Shown here piece by piece: positions 15,551-24,839 of a stretch of DNA of 64,000 nucleotides. The DNA is taken from positions 33,228 through 97,227 of the forward strand of contig NZ_QUAJ01000010.1 in the NCBI RefSeq assembly GCF_003391055.1, written 5' to 3'. The notes under the pieces were generated by a model that made no database searches, was not told the origin of the DNA, and saw nothing but the letters and a program-made list of their open reading frames with translations. This stretch comes from Psychrilyobacter piezotolerans. Lineage in GTDB: Bacteria > Fusobacteriota > Fusobacteriia > Fusobacteriales > Fusobacteriaceae. The first letter of the stretch is position 1, and the number at the start of each line of letters is the position of its first letter. The position numbers and the translations under genes were made by a program.

Positions 15551-15754
15551 TCCCTATTTTTTTATTCACTCAATTTTCCATGAAACTCCGAGATTTTGCA
15601 GCCTATCTTAAAATAGACCTCCTCCACAATGTACTTCAACTCTGAGATTAGATCTTCTAATCTGTTAAACTCCCTCCCCCATATTTCCATGAAAATCCTA
15701 AAATATTTATTTAGTATCGTTATTATTTTGTTCCCGATTATTAAATATGAAGAA

Positions 15755-15784
15755 AGGCTTTCAGAATATTTATTCTAAAAGCCT
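15755..15784. terminator. likely bidirectional terminator
   Basis: AGGCTTT-C-AGAAT / ATTCT-A-AAAGCCT forms a 12-pair stem with one mismatch between two convergent genes. It most plausibly ends transcription of the symporter gene from the right. Confidence 0.6.
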
Positions 15785-15817
15785 CAGAAATTTTTTAAAA
15801 TTAAAATTTTGCGTCTA

Positions 15818-17242
15818 TTATACTATCTCTTCTTCACCTTCATCAAACTCTGTTTCAGACGACTTCTCCTTCTTTATATCCTTCAGATAGTACTTACCAG
15901 GTGTTGTAAAAAATTCCTTGGTAAGAGCCACAACTTCACCACTAAGACGAGTTATCGTATAAATATTAGGTATGATGATCAGTGCCAACAGAAGATCAAG
16001 GAAATGCCATAACATTCTTGCTCCTCCTATAGTTCCTACAATGATAGACCCAAGGTATACATATCTCATAATTTTTGAGAATTTAAGGCCAAAAAGAAAT
16101 TCCGCCTGCTTCTCTCCGTAGAATATAATAACTATTACTGTTGAAAGTACAAAGAATAACAGTGATATTGTGACCATGAATCCTCCCGCAGCTCCAAAGT
16201 AATGGGTAAAAGCCGCAGCTGGAAGTCCTGAGGGATTGTCAAGTGCGCCAGGAGCATTCCATAGACCAGATGAAAGAATTACAAAAGCGGTAGCACTACA
16301 GATTACTAAAGTATCGATAATTATTTCAAAAATTGTCCACAGTCCCTGTCTTACAGGATGATCGTTTACTGCTGCTGCATGGGCTATTGGTGCTGTCCCC
16401 ATACCAGCTTCATTGGAATATACCCCCCTGGCTACTCCCCAACGTACTGTAGCAGCTATAGCTGAACCGGCAAATCCACCAACTGCTGCCATAGGTGTAA
16501 ATGCATAGGTAAATATTAGAGATAATACTCCAGGGATCTTATCTATATTCATTAATATAATAATTACAGATGCTAGGATATAAACCCCTGCCATAAGAGG
16601 TACCAGCTTTTCTGTTACTTTTCCTATCCTTTTAATTCCTCCAATAACAACAACGGCAACCAGGATAAAGAGTGCTGCTCCCGTTATTGTAGGAGAAATG
16701 TTGAAAGATTCCTTGGCTGAAGCTGTGATAGAGTTGGACTGTACCATTACACTTGGTATAATTTCAAGCATAAGGAAGAATGAGAATAAAGTTCCCAGCC
16801 ACTTCATATTCAGACCTTTTGTCATATAATACATAGGTCCCCCTACATACTCCCCCTCGGAATTCTTTTCTCTGTATTTATATCCCAAAACTACTTCGGC
16901 AAACTTTGCAGCCATTCCAAGGACCGCCATAACCCACATCCAGAATATAGCACCAGGTCCTCCAAAGCAAATCGCTGCAGGAACACCTATAATATTAGAA
17001 GCTCCAACCGTAGATGCTAGAGCTGCTGTAACTGCCTGGAAGGGAGATACCGTCCCCTCTCCACCCTCTGGCTTGCTTAGCACCTTTCCAAATGTCTGCT
17101 TTATAATATACGGTGCATACCTGATTTGAAAAAATCCCAGTCTGATTGACAGATATATTCCTCCAAAACTTAACAACATTAACATGGGAAGTCCCCAAAT
17201 CCAACCTGATATGCCACTTATAATCGCTAAAAAACTATCCAT
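15818..17242 (-). CDS. AGCS family sodium:amino acid symporter
   Basis: A 474-residue membrane protein of the alanine or glycine:cation symporter family. Marker segments include PFQAVTAALASTVGASNIIGVPAAI near residues 65-90, GGPMYYMTKGLN, and the region RWGVARGVYSNEAGMGTAPIAHA. About ten membrane helices are visible. In Bacillus the GlnK-GlnL two-component system controls GlnT, an AGCS glutamine transporter; a GlnK/GlnL-like pair lies just upstream here, so an amino acid such as glutamine is a reasonable substrate guess. It lies 56 bp downstream of the peptidase gene, probably in one operon. Confidence 0.93.
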   Translation of the reverse strand: MDSFLAIISGISGWIWGLPMLMLLSFGGIYLSIRLGFFQIRYAPYIIKQTFGKVLSKPEGGEGTVSPFQAVTAALASTVGASNIIGVPAAICFGGPGAIFWMWVMAVLGMAAKFAEVVLGYKYREKNSEGEYVGGPMYYMTKGLNMKWLGTLFSFFLMLEIIPSVMVQSNSITASAKESFNISPTITGAALFILVAVVVIGGIKRIGKVTEKLVPLMAGVYILASVIIILMNIDKIPGVLSLIFTYAFTPMAAVGGFAGSAIAATVRWGVARGVYSNEAGMGTAPIAHAAAVNDHPVRQGLWTIFEIIIDTLVICSATAFVILSSGLWNAPGALDNPSGLPAAAFTHYFGAAGGFMVTISLLFFVLSTVIVIIFYGEKQAEFLFGLKFSKIMRYVYLGSIIVGTIGGARMLWHFLDLLLALIIIPNIYTITRLSGEVVALTKEFFTTPGKYYLKDIKKEKSSETEFDEGEEEIV

Positions 17243-17298
17243 AAATTACATCAACCTCCTAATAAAAAACGATATCATACACCAAAACTTCAATTTTA

Positions 17299-19014
17299 TT
17301 ATTTAAGAAGATTTTTAAGAGTTTCATAAACAAACTTTGGTGCCACATCAAAGGAATATTTCCTTTCGATTCTTTCTGTGTACTGGTGAGCATCTTTACC
17401 AAATGGCCCTATATTTACTACCGGCAGATTTAATTTTTGCATATCCTTTATAGGAAGGTTGTACTTACTTCCAAAGGCAGGCATATTAAGAGTCAGCGTG
17501 TCTAAGATTTTTTCATCTTGAGGTGCTGAAACAAAACTCAGATCTGAAATATAAGGATAAAACTTTTTATTTATAACGTTGTAACCGTGATCATGGCTTT
17601 CTACTGCTTTAGAAACAGACTCTAAAAGTGCTATTTCCTTATCGTTTGACCCGTTTACATAGATATGTGGGTAGTATGGCGGCGAATAGTATAAGATTAC
17701 TACCGGGTCCTTATCCGACCATAAAGATTGCACCTTTTCAATGATTTTTAGACCAAAATCTCTTTCGTCTATCTCTTCTTTACCTAGAAGTTCGTTCTTA
17801 TACTTTTCTATAATCACTTCCAGTTTCTCTCCCATTTCTGCGTGAACCAACTGATAAAGTTCATCATAGGTTAACACCCTTGGAACCCACGGAAGTTTTG
17901 TGTGAGGGAACTTACTTGAAGCACAGAAATCTATGTATCTGTCATTAAGAAGATCCACTACACCTTCAAATGCTCCCTGAGCAGCTGTCTTCATCTTCTG
18001 AAGCACCATATCGGGCGTACTTATGTGAGTAGCATAGTTAAAGTAAAGATTAGCTGTCTTTGGAATCTGTACCGAATACTCCTCTTTTAAATCTCTGTTT
18101 CTAAGAGTAATCGGCGGCAGGGATACCTCTTTGTCCACTACATCTGAATACTCTATATTTTTATCTACCTCAGTTATGATCGCACTGGTAATTAAGTTTG
18201 GATCCAGACCTTTATATGGCTGACCAACATGTGTTTCTTTTCCTACTACATAGAAAGAAGGCATCAGTTTCCCCACTGTTCCTACATATATATATTTTTG
18301 CTCATCATTTTCATAACGGGGAGCCATATAGTCAGTATCTACTACTGCCTGATATTCAAATCCATGTTTCTCCTGAAGTCTTACAAGCTCTGGAACAAAT
18401 GCCAACATTCCTCCTGAACTTCCTTCCTCATCTCCAACTGCTGCAAAGACAAGATTTCCTTCAAACTCAGAAATATTCTTTGTAATATCTTCCATTATTG
18501 TCATAATAGTGGCAACTCCGCACTTCATGTCAAAGATTCCTCTACCAAAAAGCCAGTTTCCTGAATCTAGGTCCTCTTTTGCATCCGCTGGAAGCTTTAA
18601 CTCCTTAAGCTTTTCCGCAAGTTCATATGGTTTTGTGGCATACTCTTCAAAACCACTATAGTCACTAATTCCAACAGTATCTGAATGTCCGATTAAAACT
18701 ATTGTTTTGTCACTAGGAGCTTTTTCTCCCTTAACTATAGCAACTACATTTTTTCTATTTACCAGATCATCTTCGAAATCTAGAAAACTTAAAAGTTCTG
18801 GATGTTCCTTGTAGTATGGCATACCAGCAAAAACTTCATATATCTTGTTACTGGCATCTATCTCTCCGCTTGTTCCTACAACACTAAGTATATTTGTTAA
18901 ATCGACTGTTAAATTCTCAATTTTTTTCGATAACGTTAAATCCCCGTTTGTTCCTAAAACACTAAGTACATTTGTTGAATCGACCGTTAAATTCTCAATT
19001 TTTTTCGATAACAT
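17299..19014 (-). CDS. M20 family metallopeptidase, RocB-like, with duplicated N-terminus
   Basis: A 571-residue zinc hydrolase of the M20/M25/M40 type, near RocB in length. Metal-binding segments are seen: VLIGHSDTVG, LFGRGIFDMKCGVA and GDEEGSSGG. The start has AAAGGAGGT. Residues 2-27 and 28-53 are near-identical tandem copies (both begin LSKKIENLTVD), a 78 bp DNA duplication; RocB-like proteins would normally start near the second copy. It is followed by an AGCS symporter, so it may hydrolyse a peptide or acyl-amino acid that is imported. Confidence 0.85.
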   Translation of the reverse strand: MLSKKIENLTVDSTNVLSVLGTNGDLTLSKKIENLTVDLTNILSVVGTSGEIDASNKIYEVFAGMPYYKEHPELLSFLDFEDDLVNRKNVVAIVKGEKAPSDKTIVLIGHSDTVGISDYSGFEEYATKPYELAEKLKELKLPADAKEDLDSGNWLFGRGIFDMKCGVATIMTIMEDITKNISEFEGNLVFAAVGDEEGSSGGMLAFVPELVRLQEKHGFEYQAVVDTDYMAPRYENDEQKYIYVGTVGKLMPSFYVVGKETHVGQPYKGLDPNLITSAIITEVDKNIEYSDVVDKEVSLPPITLRNRDLKEEYSVQIPKTANLYFNYATHISTPDMVLQKMKTAAQGAFEGVVDLLNDRYIDFCASSKFPHTKLPWVPRVLTYDELYQLVHAEMGEKLEVIIEKYKNELLGKEEIDERDFGLKIIEKVQSLWSDKDPVVILYYSPPYYPHIYVNGSNDKEIALLESVSKAVESHDHGYNVINKKFYPYISDLSFVSAPQDEKILDTLTLNMPAFGSKYNLPIKDMQKLNLPVVNIGPFGKDAHQYTERIERKYSFDVAPKFVYETLKNLLK

Positions 19015-19090
19015 TTAATTACCTCCTTTAAATTTTAGATCCAAAGATAACCTTTCTATGGATAACTGATAAAAAATAACCATAATAAAA

Positions 19091-19120
19091 GTCCTCTTAC
19101 TATAAGTATAGTAAGGGGAC
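19091..19120 (-). terminator. terminator of the two-component operon
   Basis: GTCCTCTTACTAT-AAGT-ATAGTAAGGGGAC is a 13 bp stem with one T-G pair. On the minus strand it runs into CTTTTATT. It lies 47 bp past the response regulator stop codon and before the peptidase start, separating the two units. Confidence 0.8.
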
Positions 19121-19166
19121 TCATTGAGCTTCATAAAACTTCAAAAGGAATTGAAATTAATTTTAA

Positions 19167-19991
19167 TTAATCTTTTCGGCACTGAACAAGAAGGTTTTCA
19201 AAAAATTTAGTCAAACTTACTCTACCTCCCGTAGAAGAATATCCTCTTAGTTTTTCCATTTCCAGGCGGACTTCTTGAAAATCAAAAAGAGTATTAGAAT
19301 ATTTTATAAAAATTTCACTTAAATTATCTTCAATACCAACATGAGAAATATTTTTTAAACCTACAATTATTGCTCTTCGGATCCGTTGCTTTAAAACCTT
19401 GTTTTTAGAATTTAGAACTTTTGAAAGAGTTTCCCAAGGTTCACTGCTCTTAATTTTTATACATTCATTACAGATATCTAAAATATCATGTCCTCCCTTC
19501 TCTCCTAAGATCCCCAAATTACTAAGAGTAAGCTGAATCTGCTCCGTATAATTAAAAATAGGAGGGTTTTGTATTTTCTGTGGAGTTCCAAAAATTTTCT
19601 GAACCATAGAGATTTGTTTTTTTAGATTTATTTTTTCAGTCACTGATTTTATTATATTTATCACCTCTATTATATTAATTGGTTTGTGAATAAAAAATTC
19701 TATTCCTGCCGTATATGTTTGTGCCACCATCTGAGGGTTGGAAACCTGTGAAATCATGATACAAGATATATCGGAGTTATCTTTCAAAATATTTTTGACC
19801 AAAGCAGCACCATCCATCCCCGGCATTAAATAATCCACCAGTATAATATCCGGGCAATATAATTTTATTTTTTCCAGGGCCATAGCACCATCAAGGGAAG
19901 ATCCAACCACTTCTCCCAACTTATTATTCATAACAATATCTTTTAAAATCCTAATGATACTAGGATCATCATCAACAATAAAAATTTTCAC
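19167..19991 (-). CDS. response regulator with YcbB-type domain, GlnL-like
   Basis: A 274-residue protein. Residues 1-120 are a CheY-like receiver with phosphoacceptor Asp53 (ILVDYLMPG) and acidic residues VDDD at 6-9. Residues about 150-270 are helical and resemble the YcbB domain: LGILGEKGGHDILDIC and RGYSSTGGRVSLTKFFENLL. This domain pair defines B. subtilis GlnL (YcbB). Its start overlaps the kinase gene by 20 bp. Expected targets are transport and breakdown genes next to it. Confidence 0.87.
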   Translation of the reverse strand: MKIFIVDDDPSIIRILKDIVMNNKLGEVVGSSLDGAMALEKIKLYCPDIILVDYLMPGMDGAALVKNILKDNSDISCIMISQVSNPQMVAQTYTAGIEFFIHKPINIIEVINIIKSVTEKINLKKQISMVQKIFGTPQKIQNPPIFNYTEQIQLTLSNLGILGEKGGHDILDICNECIKIKSSEPWETLSKVLNSKNKVLKQRIRRAIIVGLKNISHVGIEDNLSEIFIKYSNTLFDFQEVRLEMEKLRGYSSTGGRVSLTKFFENLLVQCRKD

Positions 19992-21255
19992 AAGACTCCT
20001 CCTCTAAATTTTTTTTGGGTAGTTTAATAGAAAATATCGTTCCTATTTTGTATTCGGTATCTACTGATATAGTACCTCCAAATTTTTCATCAATAAGGTC
20101 CTTAACAAGGGTTAACCCTATTCCTCTATTAATATTTCCTGTTTCAGGGTCAAATTTAGTTGAAAAACCAGGACTAAAAATATGTTTTAAGTGTTCCGGT
20201 GCAACTCCTCCCCCAGTATCTTTTACTGTAATTAATATAAAATCTTCCTTTGCAGAAATATTTAAAATAACTGTGGGATTAAGTGCACTTTCTGAAGCTT
20301 CAATTGCGTTTTGAACCAAATTTGAAAGAATAGACATGAAATAATAATGGTTTTTTACAAGGGCATTTCCCGAAAGAATACATTTAAACATTACCTTTTT
20401 CTTTTCTTTTAGCTGTTCCTCTATATTTAAAGTAAGAAGACTGGTTATGGTTTTCAGATCTAAATCCGATAGTTCCATAAGTTCTGGAAATGTTTTTTTT
20501 ATGCCCTGTATTACCATGATATAACTTTTTTTTATCTCATGAACCTCTTTAGTGAGGTTCAAAAGGGTTTCTTGAAGCTCAGATGAAACTTTTTGTAGTT
20601 CTCCCATTTTATAGGCTTGAAAGGAATTTTTCATAACTTCTTCAATATGTCCCATATTCTTTTTCATAAAATAAATTTCACTTTTAAATGTTGATGTAAG
20701 ATTCAGCAAATAACGGTATCGTATTTCATGCTCCTGATTTATCAAAAATGATTTATAATGTTTCATAGAAACTATTAAGAAAAGCAGAAGTCCGCTTCTT
20801 AAAAGTGCTATAAGCAAAAGTCCTTTTAAAATGTTTAAATTCATACCCTCAATACCCACTCTAAAAAGCATCTCCACAATGTTTGACCCGTAGTCGCAAA
20901 TAATAGTGGTAACTACAAAGCTGCTAACCGTTTTATGTTCCTTCCGTTCATAGCAAAGGTGAAAGATAAATCCATAGGTCAGGTAAAAAGACACTTCCGG
21001 CAGAGTCATCTCTAAGGCTACATCAGGTTTATGTTGAAACAAAAGAGTCATATAGCGTATAAAAGGAGATACAACTGCAGTCACTGCGCAGATGCTTTGC
21101 GCCTTCATGTTTTCATTTATGTAGATAAAAAAAGGAAGAAAAACAATAGATATAGTGACAATAAAGCCCTCCTTAAAAATCGAAAGATTAAAGCAGGCAA
21201 GAATTGCTATTGTAAAGGATATGATGAATAACTGATAAAATTTTGATCTGATCAT
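19972..21255 (-). CDS. sensor histidine kinase, GlnK/YcbA-like
   Basis: A 427-residue protein with about six hydrophobic helices in residues 5-170 and no obvious extracellular sensor domain. A dimerisation helix follows with the candidate phospho-His in KEVHEIKK. The C-terminal ATPase domain has ILSNLVQNAIEAS (N box), VKDTGGGVAPE (G1) and NRGIGLTLVKDL (G2). It overlaps the response regulator gene. Domain layout and partner match GlnK of the glutamine-sensing system. The true signal is unknown. Confidence 0.87.
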   Translation of the reverse strand: MIRSKFYQLFIISFTIAILACFNLSIFKEGFIVTISIVFLPFFIYINENMKAQSICAVTAVVSPFIRYMTLLFQHKPDVALEMTLPEVSFYLTYGFIFHLCYERKEHKTVSSFVVTTIICDYGSNIVEMLFRVGIEGMNLNILKGLLLIALLRSGLLLFLIVSMKHYKSFLINQEHEIRYRYLLNLTSTFKSEIYFMKKNMGHIEEVMKNSFQAYKMGELQKVSSELQETLLNLTKEVHEIKKSYIMVIQGIKKTFPELMELSDLDLKTITSLLTLNIEEQLKEKKKVMFKCILSGNALVKNHYYFMSILSNLVQNAIEASESALNPTVILNISAKEDFILITVKDTGGGVAPEHLKHIFSPGFSTKFDPETGNINRGIGLTLVKDLIDEKFGGTISVDTEYKIGTIFSIKLPKKNLEEESCENFYC

Positions 21256-21659
21256 GGATTGTGCTCCTTTTTCTAAATTTAATAGTATTTATTTTTTGAA
21301 TTTTATTATTCACTATCATATATTTAAACAATAGAGTATACCACCAATTATTGGCAAATTAAAATTAAAAAAAAGCTACCATATGACAGCTTAAAAATGT
21401 TTGCTTAGGAGGGACTTTTTTTAGAAGATACTGTTAAATTAATGCCTAGAAAAGGTAAGGTTAAAAAAATAGAATCAAGGAAAAAAGAGTATCATACCGA
21501 TAAAAAAAGGATAGAAGAGGGATGCAAGAAACAAATAATAGAATTGAAATAGGACATTACTAGAGCATAAAAAAAAATAGACCAATAGAGTTCTCCCTAT
21601 AATACTTCATGGGGAGAACCCACTGTTGCATTCAATGACATTCTAGGGAATTTTAGGTA
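21256..21659. other. intergenic region, possible decayed frame
   Basis: This 404 bp stretch has no intact gene. A plus-strand frame ending at 21550 gives about 35 residues of a basic peptide (RKGKVKKIESRKKEYHT) after an in-frame stop, possibly a gene tail. A hairpin GTTCTCCC/GGGGAGAAC lies at about 21591-21620. I see nothing else. Confidence 0.4.
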
Positions 21660-21941
21660 CTATCCCCATAATTTTTTATTGTTTCTATAAAAAAAATTAC
21701 GTAATTTAATTTTAGCTCTATTACCTTCCTGAAATAGAATGTTTGTAGTTAAACTGTTAACTGAAAGTTTTGTACGGTAAACAAAATCACCTTCTAGATT
21801 TTTATTATTAAAAATGGCCCTATTGTTAATATTCACAAGTAAGGTGCTTTGAAGATTTTTTTTAAGAATTATTTTATATCCTTTTTCCTTTGAATTTTTC
21901 ATTTCTTCATAAATTTTATTATAAAAATCTTGGGTTGTCAT
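21660..21941 (-). CDS. hypothetical protein, 93 residues
   Basis: A small basic protein (many Lys and Asn) with TGGAGG before the ATG, beginning MTTQDFYNKIYEEMKN. The N-terminal 30 residues look helical, and the rest alternates hydrophobic and polar residues as in beta strands. It has no signal peptide and no motif I recognise. It stands alone in an accessory region. It is called a gene because of the ribosome site and amphipathic composition. Confidence 0.5.
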   Translation of the reverse strand: MTTQDFYNKIYEEMKNSKEKGYKIILKKNLQSTLLVNINNRAIFNNKNLEGDFVYRTKLSVNSLTTNILFQEGNRAKIKLRNFFYRNNKKLWG

Positions 21942-22156
21942 AATCAGTTACCTCCATACCGTTTTTTAATATATGTATATAATCAGTTATCTCGATTCCA
22001 TTGTTTTAATATATACATATACAACCATATAAATCCTTTTATTATTTATTTTTAAGAAAAGGTAGCTTCTAATACTTCAAAAAATAATAGGAGTATAAGC
22101 ATTAAAGGAGTATAAATTATAGATAGATATAAAAAATAGAATATAGAGGGGTAAGG

Positions 22157-22477
22157 ATGAGTACAGAAAAAATTAAAGGTATGGAGACAAAGGGAGAGGG
22201 ATTTATAGTATCATGGACAAATTTAAAAAAATGTGGGTACATCAAATGTAATGGGAGGAAATTTTTAATAAATGACAAAAACTTTGGATATGATGAAATC
22301 GAAAAAATAGAATTATTAGAGGCTTTAAAAGGTAAAAATAGATATCTCAAAGTTGAATTTATTATAGTCACCATTACTAAAAGAAATACTTTTTTAAAAA
22401 AAATAAGATTAAAAAAAATAAAAAGTAAGGATGATTTATATTTTGAGGAGATATTTTTAGGAGAAAAATCATCTTAA
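22157..22477 (+). CDS. hypothetical protein, 106 residues
   Basis: A small, very basic protein with GGGGTAAGG before the ATG. The middle part (KGEGFIVSWTNLKKCGYIKC, then FLINDKNFGYDEI) has the strand pattern and GYI motif of OB-fold, cold-shock-like proteins, but the usual RNP motifs are not clear. It lies upstream of another small unknown gene. Function unknown; nucleic-acid binding is only a guess. Confidence 0.5.
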   Translation: MSTEKIKGMETKGEGFIVSWTNLKKCGYIKCNGRKFLINDKNFGYDEIEKIELLEALKGKNRYLKVEFIIVTITKRNTFLKKIRLKKIKSKDDLYFEEIFLGEKSS

Positions 22478-22569
22478 ATAAAAAACCTGGAAAAAAAAAT
22501 AAGTTTTAAGCAAAAAAGTGGTAATATCATATTGTTTTTTAATAAAATTTTTACAAAGGAGAAAAAATT

Positions 22570-22944
22570 ATGTTATGTAGTACTTTTATCGATTTAATAA
22601 ATGTGATTGATCCAAATTTATTTAGTTCTTTGGAAGTCTTAGAACTTAAAATTAATTCTTTAGGTTTTGAAGTAGAACAACAGATTAATCCAGGGATAAG
22701 AAATAATTTGAAAATTAAGAAAGAAGATATGTTTTTTCACCTTATTTATGGAAATTTAAAAAATAAAATTAAGAGTTTAATTTTTCATCTTGGTTTTTCA
22801 AAAGGAAAATTTTATAGGATGAGTAAAGAAGAACTAAAGAAAAATAAAGAGGAATTATTGATTCGCTTCCCAATTTTAAACGATAATTCTAAATATGAAG
22901 TAAAATTAGAAGTTAATTATATAGCTATAAATTTTTTAAAATAA
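22570..22944 (+). CDS. hypothetical protein, 124 residues
   Basis: A 124-residue cytosolic-looking protein after AAAGGAG, with no signal peptide or membrane helix. It contains LEVLELKINSLGFEVEQQIN and MSKEELKKNKEELLIRFPIL. A clear intrinsic terminator follows the stop. I do not recognise the family. Confidence 0.55.
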   Translation: MLCSTFIDLINVIDPNLFSSLEVLELKINSLGFEVEQQINPGIRNNLKIKKEDMFFHLIYGNLKNKIKSLIFHLGFSKGKFYRMSKEELKKNKEELLIRFPILNDNSKYEVKLEVNYIAINFLK

Positions 22945-22953
22945 TTTTATGTA

Positions 22954-22983
22954 AAAGGAGAGCTGTTGAAACGGCTCTCCTTT
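22954..22983 (+). terminator. intrinsic terminator
   Basis: AAAGGAGAGC and GCTCTCCTTT form a 10 bp stem 9 bp after the stop codon of the 124-residue gene. Confidence 0.85.
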
Positions 22984-23078
22984 AGCAGTTATAAATTGAA
23001 TGTACACGTAATTTGGATAGACCAAAAATGGTCCTACCTTAAAATCCTTTAACTTTCAGTTTTGAGCATCTGTTAAGT

Positions 23079-23513
23079 CTATCTGCTGTACAATCCCACC
23101 AACTGAGCCTCTTCAATTATATGACCCTCCATAGCTTTCTCTAGCTCCTTCTTGGAGGAACCCTCCCTTAAATTTAACAGCTTATCCAGAGCATAGAGCT
23201 TAAAATAATAACGATGTGTTCCCCCAGGGGGACAGGGCCCTCCATAGTTTAATTTTCCAAAATCATTTTTCCCTTTTTCAGCCTTTATCTGTTCTCCCTC
23301 GGAGATTCCATTTATAGAAGCTTCCATGTTCCAAACCACCCAATGGACCCAGGTACCCATGGGGGCGTCGGGATCATCTACTATAAGGGCCAGACTCTTG
23401 GTATCTTCAGAAACATTTTTAAATTTGAGGGGGGGTGAAAGGTCCATTCCATCACATGTATATTTCTTTGGAATAGCTTCTCCATTTTTAAAAACCGAGC
23501 TAATTATTTCCAT
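23079..23513 (-). CDS. YbhB/YbcL family PEBP-like protein
   Basis: A 144-residue member of the phosphatidylethanolamine-binding/Raf kinase inhibitor-like family. Diagnostic segments are KYTCDGMDLSPPL, VDDPDAPMGTWVHWVVWNM and NYGGPCPPGGTHRYYF. Length and order match bacterial YbhB. AGGAGGAAG precedes the ATG. The bacterial proteins are cytosolic and their role is poorly known. Confidence 0.92.
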   Translation of the reverse strand: MEIISSVFKNGEAIPKKYTCDGMDLSPPLKFKNVSEDTKSLALIVDDPDAPMGTWVHWVVWNMEASINGISEGEQIKAEKGKNDFGKLNYGGPCPPGGTHRYYFKLYALDKLLNLREGSSKKELEKAMEGHIIEEAQLVGLYSR

Positions 23514-23612
23514 AAACTTCCTCCTAATAGGTTTATTATGATTACATCATATAATTTTCTGTTACAATAAGCTATACAGCACGATAATCTATTAAAAATT
23601 CAAAAAAAACCT

Positions 23613-23880
23613 TTACCCCCACCGAACAACTTCTGTAATCGACTTACAGGGTCTTGCATTTGGACTTTCATCAGGATATCCAAGCGATACCGCAGCCACC
23701 ATCTGACCTTTCATTTCGTTTATCCCCCCTCACAATGACGAAGTTCCACGGTTGTCGATTTTTTCCTGAAGGAGCTTGGGTTGCCGCCGTTAATATTGTA
23801 TGAAGAGATCCTTCCGGTAAAGGAGTGTTCTTGAACTTGCAAATGCTTCTTCTTGTCGTAATTGCCTCTAATGTATTCAT
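23613..23880 (-). pseudogene. nitroreductase family gene with a large internal deletion
   Basis: The N-terminal 55 residues are a clear nitroreductase start (ITTRRSICKFKNTPLPEGSL, then AATQAPSGKNRQPWNFVIV). The next bases, in another frame, encode the normal C-terminus (MVAAVSLGYPDESPNARP, ending VVRWG and TAA at 23613). About 100 central residues that form the FMN site are missing, with a frameshift at the junction. The product cannot be functional. The upstream promoter-like segment is still intact. Confidence 0.85.
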
Positions 23881-23942
23881 ATTATATATAACCTCCTGTT
23901 TGTGTTATTGGAATATGAGCTGCAGGTATTTTCAAATATACT

Positions 23943-23979
23943 CATAATATATATTTCATTATAAATTCAGCCTTGTCAA
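23943..23979 (-). promoter_or_regulatory. promoter/operator-like repeat, copy 2
   Basis: It matches 12221-12257 at 32 of 37 positions, in the same orientation and at a similar distance before a minus-strand start (here the broken nitroreductase). On the minus strand it begins TTGACAAGG and includes TATAATGAAATATATATTAT. Confidence 0.5.
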
Positions 23980-24360
23980 GTAAATAACATTTATATAGAA
24001 TTGAATTCATTCATCTAGATATAATAATTGAGAAAATTCCAGGCATAATGAGTCATGCCGGTTAATTGTATAACTATTGAGAATCTGTTTTTTCAAAAAA
24101 AAAATTGTTCTGGTTAAAATTGTAATTTTTTATATTTTGCTCCTTACTCAAATGAGATTTTTTTGAATTTTAGCCCTTGCATATTCATCTATTAATTAAG
24201 GCTTGTCCGGTAAAAAACAAGCTTTTTATGAATTACATACTAACTTAAAAAAAATAAAAAATAAAAAAATACTGTATCTTATAAATAGGAAGGTTTTATG
24301 CCCATGAAGTCGAGAGCGGGCAATTATAACTAGAACTACTTCAAAAAAGGAGGTAGAGAG
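23980..24360. other. AT-rich intergenic region before the prepilin
   Basis: No gene is visible. A small hairpin TGCCC/GGGCA (about 24298-24323) lies shortly before the prepilin ribosome site. I looked for known c-di-GMP riboswitch cores here because of the pilin and did not find one. Confidence 0.4.
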
Positions 24361-24839
24361 ATGAAGATATTAAAAAAGGATTTACGCTGATCGAGTTACT
24401 GGTGATAATAGCAATAATAGGTATACTATCAACGACATTGGCTCCAAAATTAAGGAGAAGTTTGGCCAAGGCCAAGGATGCTAAGGCGGTGGCAGTATTA
24501 GGAGCAGCTAGAATAGCAGGAAGTGTAGCTGTTACAGATAGGATGGTTAAAAATGACAGCGGGACTCTAACTATTACCTTTGAAGACATAACTTCCGGGC
24601 TAGATACTAAAACGAATGAGCTCATAGATGACACGAACGATAATAAAATCCCGGTGGGAGGAATAGAAAAAGATGATGGAACATTTAAATACGGGGGAGC
24701 CGTTATGCTAAACGACGGAACTCAAAATTTAACTGAAAGTACTACCTCCATAACCGTAACAGATGATTTACAATTGATTTTAACAACAGGAATAGAAGGA
24801 GATAAAAGTACCGAGGGTAAATTATGGACTTCATATTAA
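24361..24839 (+). pseudogene. type IV prepilin-like gene, frameshifted in a poly-A run of the leader
   Basis: The mature-like frame reads KKGFTLIELLVIIAIIGIL, the classic prepilin cleavage/methylation motif, then about 130 residues ending GKLWTSY and TAA. AAAAAGGAGGT precedes an ATG at 24361, but the start and the pilin frame disagree by one base: six A bases at 24372-24377 where seven would give M-K-I-L-K-K-G-F-T-L-I-E. It is therefore off by default here. The short pilin (about 157 residues) has no pilin assembly genes next to it. A phase-variable run, a dead gene or a read error are all possible. Confidence 0.75.

Noticed and set aside
19015..19166. GlnL-type direct repeats before the M20 peptidase gene.
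   Set aside because: TTTTGAAG/TTTTATGAAG and GTTATC pairs are present, but they match the known TTTTGT-N4-TTTTGT box too poorly in such AT-rich DNA to claim.
23980..24360. c-di-GMP riboswitch upstream of the prepilin gene.
   Set aside because: The region lacks the conserved core segments of either known c-di-GMP aptamer; only a small 5 bp hairpin is present.
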